NCBI GenBank assembly: GCA_019614645.1
Contig: JABWDB010000013.1
Coordinates: 4,764,501 to 4,828,500 of the forward strand
Source: Stratiolaelaps scimitus
Taxonomy: Eukaryota > Arthropoda > Arachnida > Mesostigmata > Laelapidae
Direction: 5' to 3'
Length of the DNA stretch: 64,000 bases
Both the position numbers and the translations under genes were made by a program. Position 1 is the first letter of the stretch. Every line of letters begins with the position of its first letter. Below are positions 60,640 to 64,000 of the stretch, one piece after another. The notes below the pieces were generated by a model. That model saw only the letters and a list, made by a program, of their open reading frames with translations, searched no databases and was not told the origin of the DNA.

Positions 60640-61300
60640 GCAGCTAGAGTCTCCCATGGACCCCAAGGCTGTGTACGAGCCGCGTAGGTCGGTCAAGGCA
60701 TGCGGTGGGCCGTCCTCCATGTGAAGGCCGCTTGATCTCCCCCTCCGTAAGAATACCCATCTCTGAATGTGAGTGTGTGCGTGTGTGTGTGTGAGTAGTA
60801 GCTTGTTGTAGGAGGCGAAGGAGATAACGACGCGTTGCCAGGGGTCGCGCGAGGGGAGCTTCGCTCCGGGGGATCGCATCTGGGGACGGGCTGGGGACCG
60901 CTGGCTTGGCGGGAATCGATCGCTGCCGTGGGTAGGGAGCCCGTAGCAGCAGCAGCAGAAAGAGGACGACGACAGCCAACACGAAGGCTACGAGAAACTC
61001 TGGCACTCCACGGCTGTCCGCTACGCTGTCGTCCGTGGAGCGACTCGATCTGAACGAGTGACGAGTTGCTGATCGTAGGGAGTCTTTGGTAAGGCGGACC
61101 GAAGCGAAGGACTCCAGCCGTCTCGGCGGTTCGGCGCATCGAGAAGCTTCGTGGTTACTTTGGTATCGTGGTACGACGACATCGTCTAACGAACGATTGG
61201 GCCCAGCCGGGGGACAGCAACGTCAGACGAGTGCATTGAGTGCAACCCAACTTGCCACCCTTACATCGCCGCCGATTTCGGCCCTGCGATATGTGAGTCA
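60640..61300. promoter_or_regulatory. GC/CpG-rich block, possible promoter or first exon
   Basis: About 650 bp of GC-rich sequence with CAG repeats near 60945 and a (GT)n tract near 60776-60795 stands out from its surroundings. Open frames exist on both strands. One minus-strand frame starts with a hydrophobic segment (LVAFVLAVVVLFLLLLL), but it has only a GTG at its head and degenerates into repeat. A GTGAGT donor-like site follows on the plus strand near 61290. A promoter with a non-coding first exon is plausible. Confidence 0.3.
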
Positions 61301-64000
61301 TACCTACACATTACACTTCGAGCTCAAATTTTGAGCTTCAGCTACCAGTGAGCATGCCATAGTGATGTACGCCTCTGTTCGTTACAAACGAATCGGGCGT
61401 TATGAATTCCTGAGTCAATCGGGTGACGCTGCGCGACGTGAATGGTGGTAAAGCCCGAATGGTTCAGCGTGGTCAATGACAGTTGTCATTGACAAACCCC
61501 GTGCGCGAGGTGCGGTTTGTAGTCCAAGATGTCCCGGAAGCATTGGACATATCAGTACGGCAACGGGCAGGTTTCGGACTCGCTCGCTGCGTGCGCGATG
61601 TCGTCATAATGAGGTGATCTGAAGCTGGCCGAGGTGGTTCAGGGAGGTCGCACGCTGCATCTGTCCGTATTCCTCATTATGGAAATGTGTCCCGTATCGA
61701 GTACGTACGTGATTTTGTGAATTTAGAAGAGGACACTGTGCGGCGCGTGCGAGAACTCAGCGTTGATAGCAAACTCGGTTGATAGCTTCTAGACGACCCG
61801 ACTGTTATCCGCCTTGATCTAGAGGATCTACTGCTGCTCAATTGGATACCGATTGTGCGTGAATGTGTATGTGTGTTCTCACCATTGTGCGTTGTTTATC
61901 TCGATTTCATTTCAGGCAAAGGGCTCTATCATGAACGCGGTAGACAATTTAGCTTATGGTAAGCGAACCCTATGTATGGAACACTGATGATTTTGTAGCA
62001 ATGCCCTTTAAGGGTGACACTATCGAACCATTGAATTCACATTGTTGATACGTTGGCCGCATTGGGGGGACATACAACAACGAGGGTTGCAGTCAAATGC
62101 CACGACGCAACCTGTCTCGTGTAATGAGGATAAAGATAGTCTATAGGGTTCAATGATTTGAGGGTCTACCTTTTTAAGGATAGCATCTATAAGAGCATAT
62201 CGGCCTTTGCCGCATTTCACTCAACGGCGTTGTCTCTTGACACGACAACTGAGCTGTACGGAGTATACATTATAATTGGGATCGTACGGTGCCGTAACGA
62301 GTTCATATAACTGGCGGCCATTCAGATGAACAGGCACTCGGATGACTCGTGGACAGCGAGAAGGAAAACAGCGCTTCATGCTGTGTGGGTGCTGTATCGA
62401 ACAGGACAGAGCGGGTTGTTGTGGTTGTGAGTGGCTGGCAATGGCCTTTGCTAGACTGGTGTGCTAGCTCTGCTCAGGTGTGCGAGCGTAGTCTCCCATC
62501 CTCCTCATTTCTCGCTACCGATCTATGTAACGTAACGCGCTCGAGCCGAACCAACAGAACGGCCGAGTTTGAATAGCAGGGATGAATGAATCGCACTCTT
62601 AATTAGCTGCTTTGCCTTGCTAAATCAAATTTTTCCCTATACTGTGTTCGAGTTTGAAGACTTTAAAATAACGAACATTTGCTAATCTGTTCCACAGTTT
62701 GTGGGGGGGGGGTTCACCTATGTAATGTATTATCTCACGGTTATATGAGCAGCATTAATAATGAAATGAGCTGTCTGTTGGCATATTAATGAATGAGTAA
62801 TTCGCGATACACAAACTAACTTCACTGAGCTAACACTTACCCGCGTTGTTGGTCTAAAAATAATCCTATTGATAATTTGCTGTCGCATCTTTATGGTTTT
62901 TTTGTAGCGTATTTATTTTTGTACTATTCCTTGCGTATACATATAATATAATGCATTTACAATGTGCTCCAGGCATCTCCCTTCCGAGTCCAAACACACT
63001 GACTTTATTATATTCCTACCTCTCTAATAACAGCATTGCTCACCGTGATGGATTCTCCAATAGGACGGGGTTACGGACGTTCAGCTCCTTCGACCTTGAA
63101 TATGATATCTTTTCAAACAATCAGATATAAATTATTATGTTACAAATTCGACGTCGTTTTTGAATACGCCGTTTGACACTGCGTGACCCAAGTTTGGACG
63201 TCAAGTTGAAGTGAAATTCATCCGCGGCGACGCGGGTGTAGCCTGAGAAAAAATAACAGATTTTTTTTTGTCAATTTTGGATGCAGACATTTTCCTTAGA
63301 TATCCGAAGAAACAACGCAATTTCTATTTTTTTTTGGGGCACGCCGAGGAACTCGAAAGGTAGTGAAAGCCTCCTTCTTCGGGATATGCTATTAGAAATA
63401 TATAGATCGTTCTCGGATGTATTTTCCAGTCCAGCGGGACAATTGTCGCCCAGTTTTATAATTGTACAAAAACATATTTAACTATAACAGAGGTTATGGG
63501 AAGCATTTTGTGCTTATTGATTTTGCGTTTGTTGGCCTGCCCATCCGCTCGAGGATATTTAGATTGTTTCTCCTGCCATCGTTGTCTGTATCAGCAGACC
63601 ACAGTAGGGAGGGCAGGCAAACGAGTCGGAGAGGTTCATAGCGCATATTCGGCCTTTTCGAATAATTCGGCTCTGGCTGGATAAGTGTATGCTTCGTTAA
63701 AACAACAGAAACACAGACATGATGGCCAAAATGATGCTTTGGGCCGTTCCGGGAACAGGCCCAAACAACACGAGCCTGGGGGACGTCGGAGGCGGGGGCG
63801 GCGGAAGCAAGGGCGAGTCAATGATCAAAATGCCGCATTGCTGCTGGTGCAGGACCCTGCTAGGTTCCCCCGCATGAACCAGACAGCCAAACGGCAGCGT
63901 CTCTCTCTGAGCTAAAAGACGGCGCCTGTGCGTCTACCGACGTGGGACGGTCCAAATATAGTTGTGACTAACGCCCACAGTTCCCGAATTCGACGAGATG
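61300..64000. other. Unassigned right end of the window
   Basis: Apart from the candidate exon at 61916-61958 I see no gene. A G-run lies at 62702-62711 and T-runs near 63260 and 63330. Frames at 62349-62576, 63496-63684 and 63685-63915 lack domains. The sequence could be 5' intronic DNA of a gene continuing to the right. Confidence 0.3.
61916..61958 (+). other. Possible small coding exon with strong splice sites
   Basis: TTTCATTTCAG precedes 43 nt, followed by GTAAGC. It is open as AKGSIMNAVDNLAYG, with an internal ATG that could be a start (MNAVDNLAYG). It lies about 0.6 kb downstream of the GC-rich block, as expected for the first coding exon of a plus-strand gene running out of the window. 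No downstream exon was matched. Confidence 0.3.

Noticed and set aside
60644..61006. Minus-strand ORF with an N-terminal hydrophobic stretch resembling a signal anchor
   Set aside because: It starts only at GTG, passes into Pro/Arg-rich then His-Thr repeat sequence, has no following domain, and the hydrophobic run is partly CAG-repeat derived.
1..64000. CRISPR arrays, operons, ribosome-binding sites and other prokaryotic features
   Set aside because: The window is eukaryotic; its only regularly spaced repeats are microsatellites and the coding minisatellite.

Overview
This is a eukaryotic nuclear window, almost certainly from an arthropod. Genes are split by spliceosomal introns with GT/AG borders, untranslated regions are long and AT-rich, (TA)n, (GA)n and (ATT)n microsatellites are dense, and proteins carry Asn and Gln runs. 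The gene set (a turtle-type Ig/FN3 receptor, HDAC3, PIKfyve, RUFY, SAFB) is metazoan. The repeat-rich texture would suit a chelicerate such as a parasitiform mite, but the species cannot be fixed from the sequence alone.

Layout. (1) 179-702, minus: first coding exon of PIKfyve, a FYVE-domain lipid kinase running off the left edge. (2) 1880-6494, plus: a complete four-exon HDAC3 gene, head-to-head with PIKfyve across about 1.2 kb; its introns hold a retroposon with target-site duplications, a tRNA-like element with a perfect hairpin, and a decayed reverse-transcriptase fragment. (3) 10499-15070, minus: a complete seven-exon RUFY-type gene (RUN domain, coiled coil, FYVE), tail-to-tail with HDAC3; their poly(A) signals lie about 50-100 bp apart. 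(4) 19281-21716, plus: an uninterrupted SAFB-type ORF (SAP, RRM, RE/RS-rich). (5) 27025-39127, plus: a ten-exon turtle/IgSF9-type receptor (signal peptide, 5 Ig, 2 FN3, one TM helix). It is preceded by a GC-rich leader and followed by about 14 kb of T-poor, microsatellite-rich sequence that looks like a very long 3' UTR. A degenerate mariner element sits in its intron 5. (6) 56044-57513, minus: an intronless gene joining a C2H2/BED-like zinc finger to a peroxiredoxin fold that has lost its peroxidatic cysteine. (7) 57514-64000: mostly unassigned sequence with one GC-rich block and one possible small exon.

How the genes relate. PIKfyve and RUFY are both PI3P/endosome effectors and both sit on the minus strand around HDAC3, but nothing here shows functional linkage. 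HDAC3, SAFB and the zinc-finger/peroxiredoxin protein would act in the nucleus; the turtle protein is a neuronal cell-surface receptor in flies and mammals. Exon joins were worked out by hand. In HDAC3, RUFY and turtle every junction keeps frame and gives totals of 1239, 1569 and 2757 nt, all multiples of three, which is strong internal support.

The most unusual object is the zinc-finger/dead-peroxiredoxin fusion. Next come the putative giant 3' UTR of turtle and two dispersed repeat families, each with a conserved RNA-type stem.
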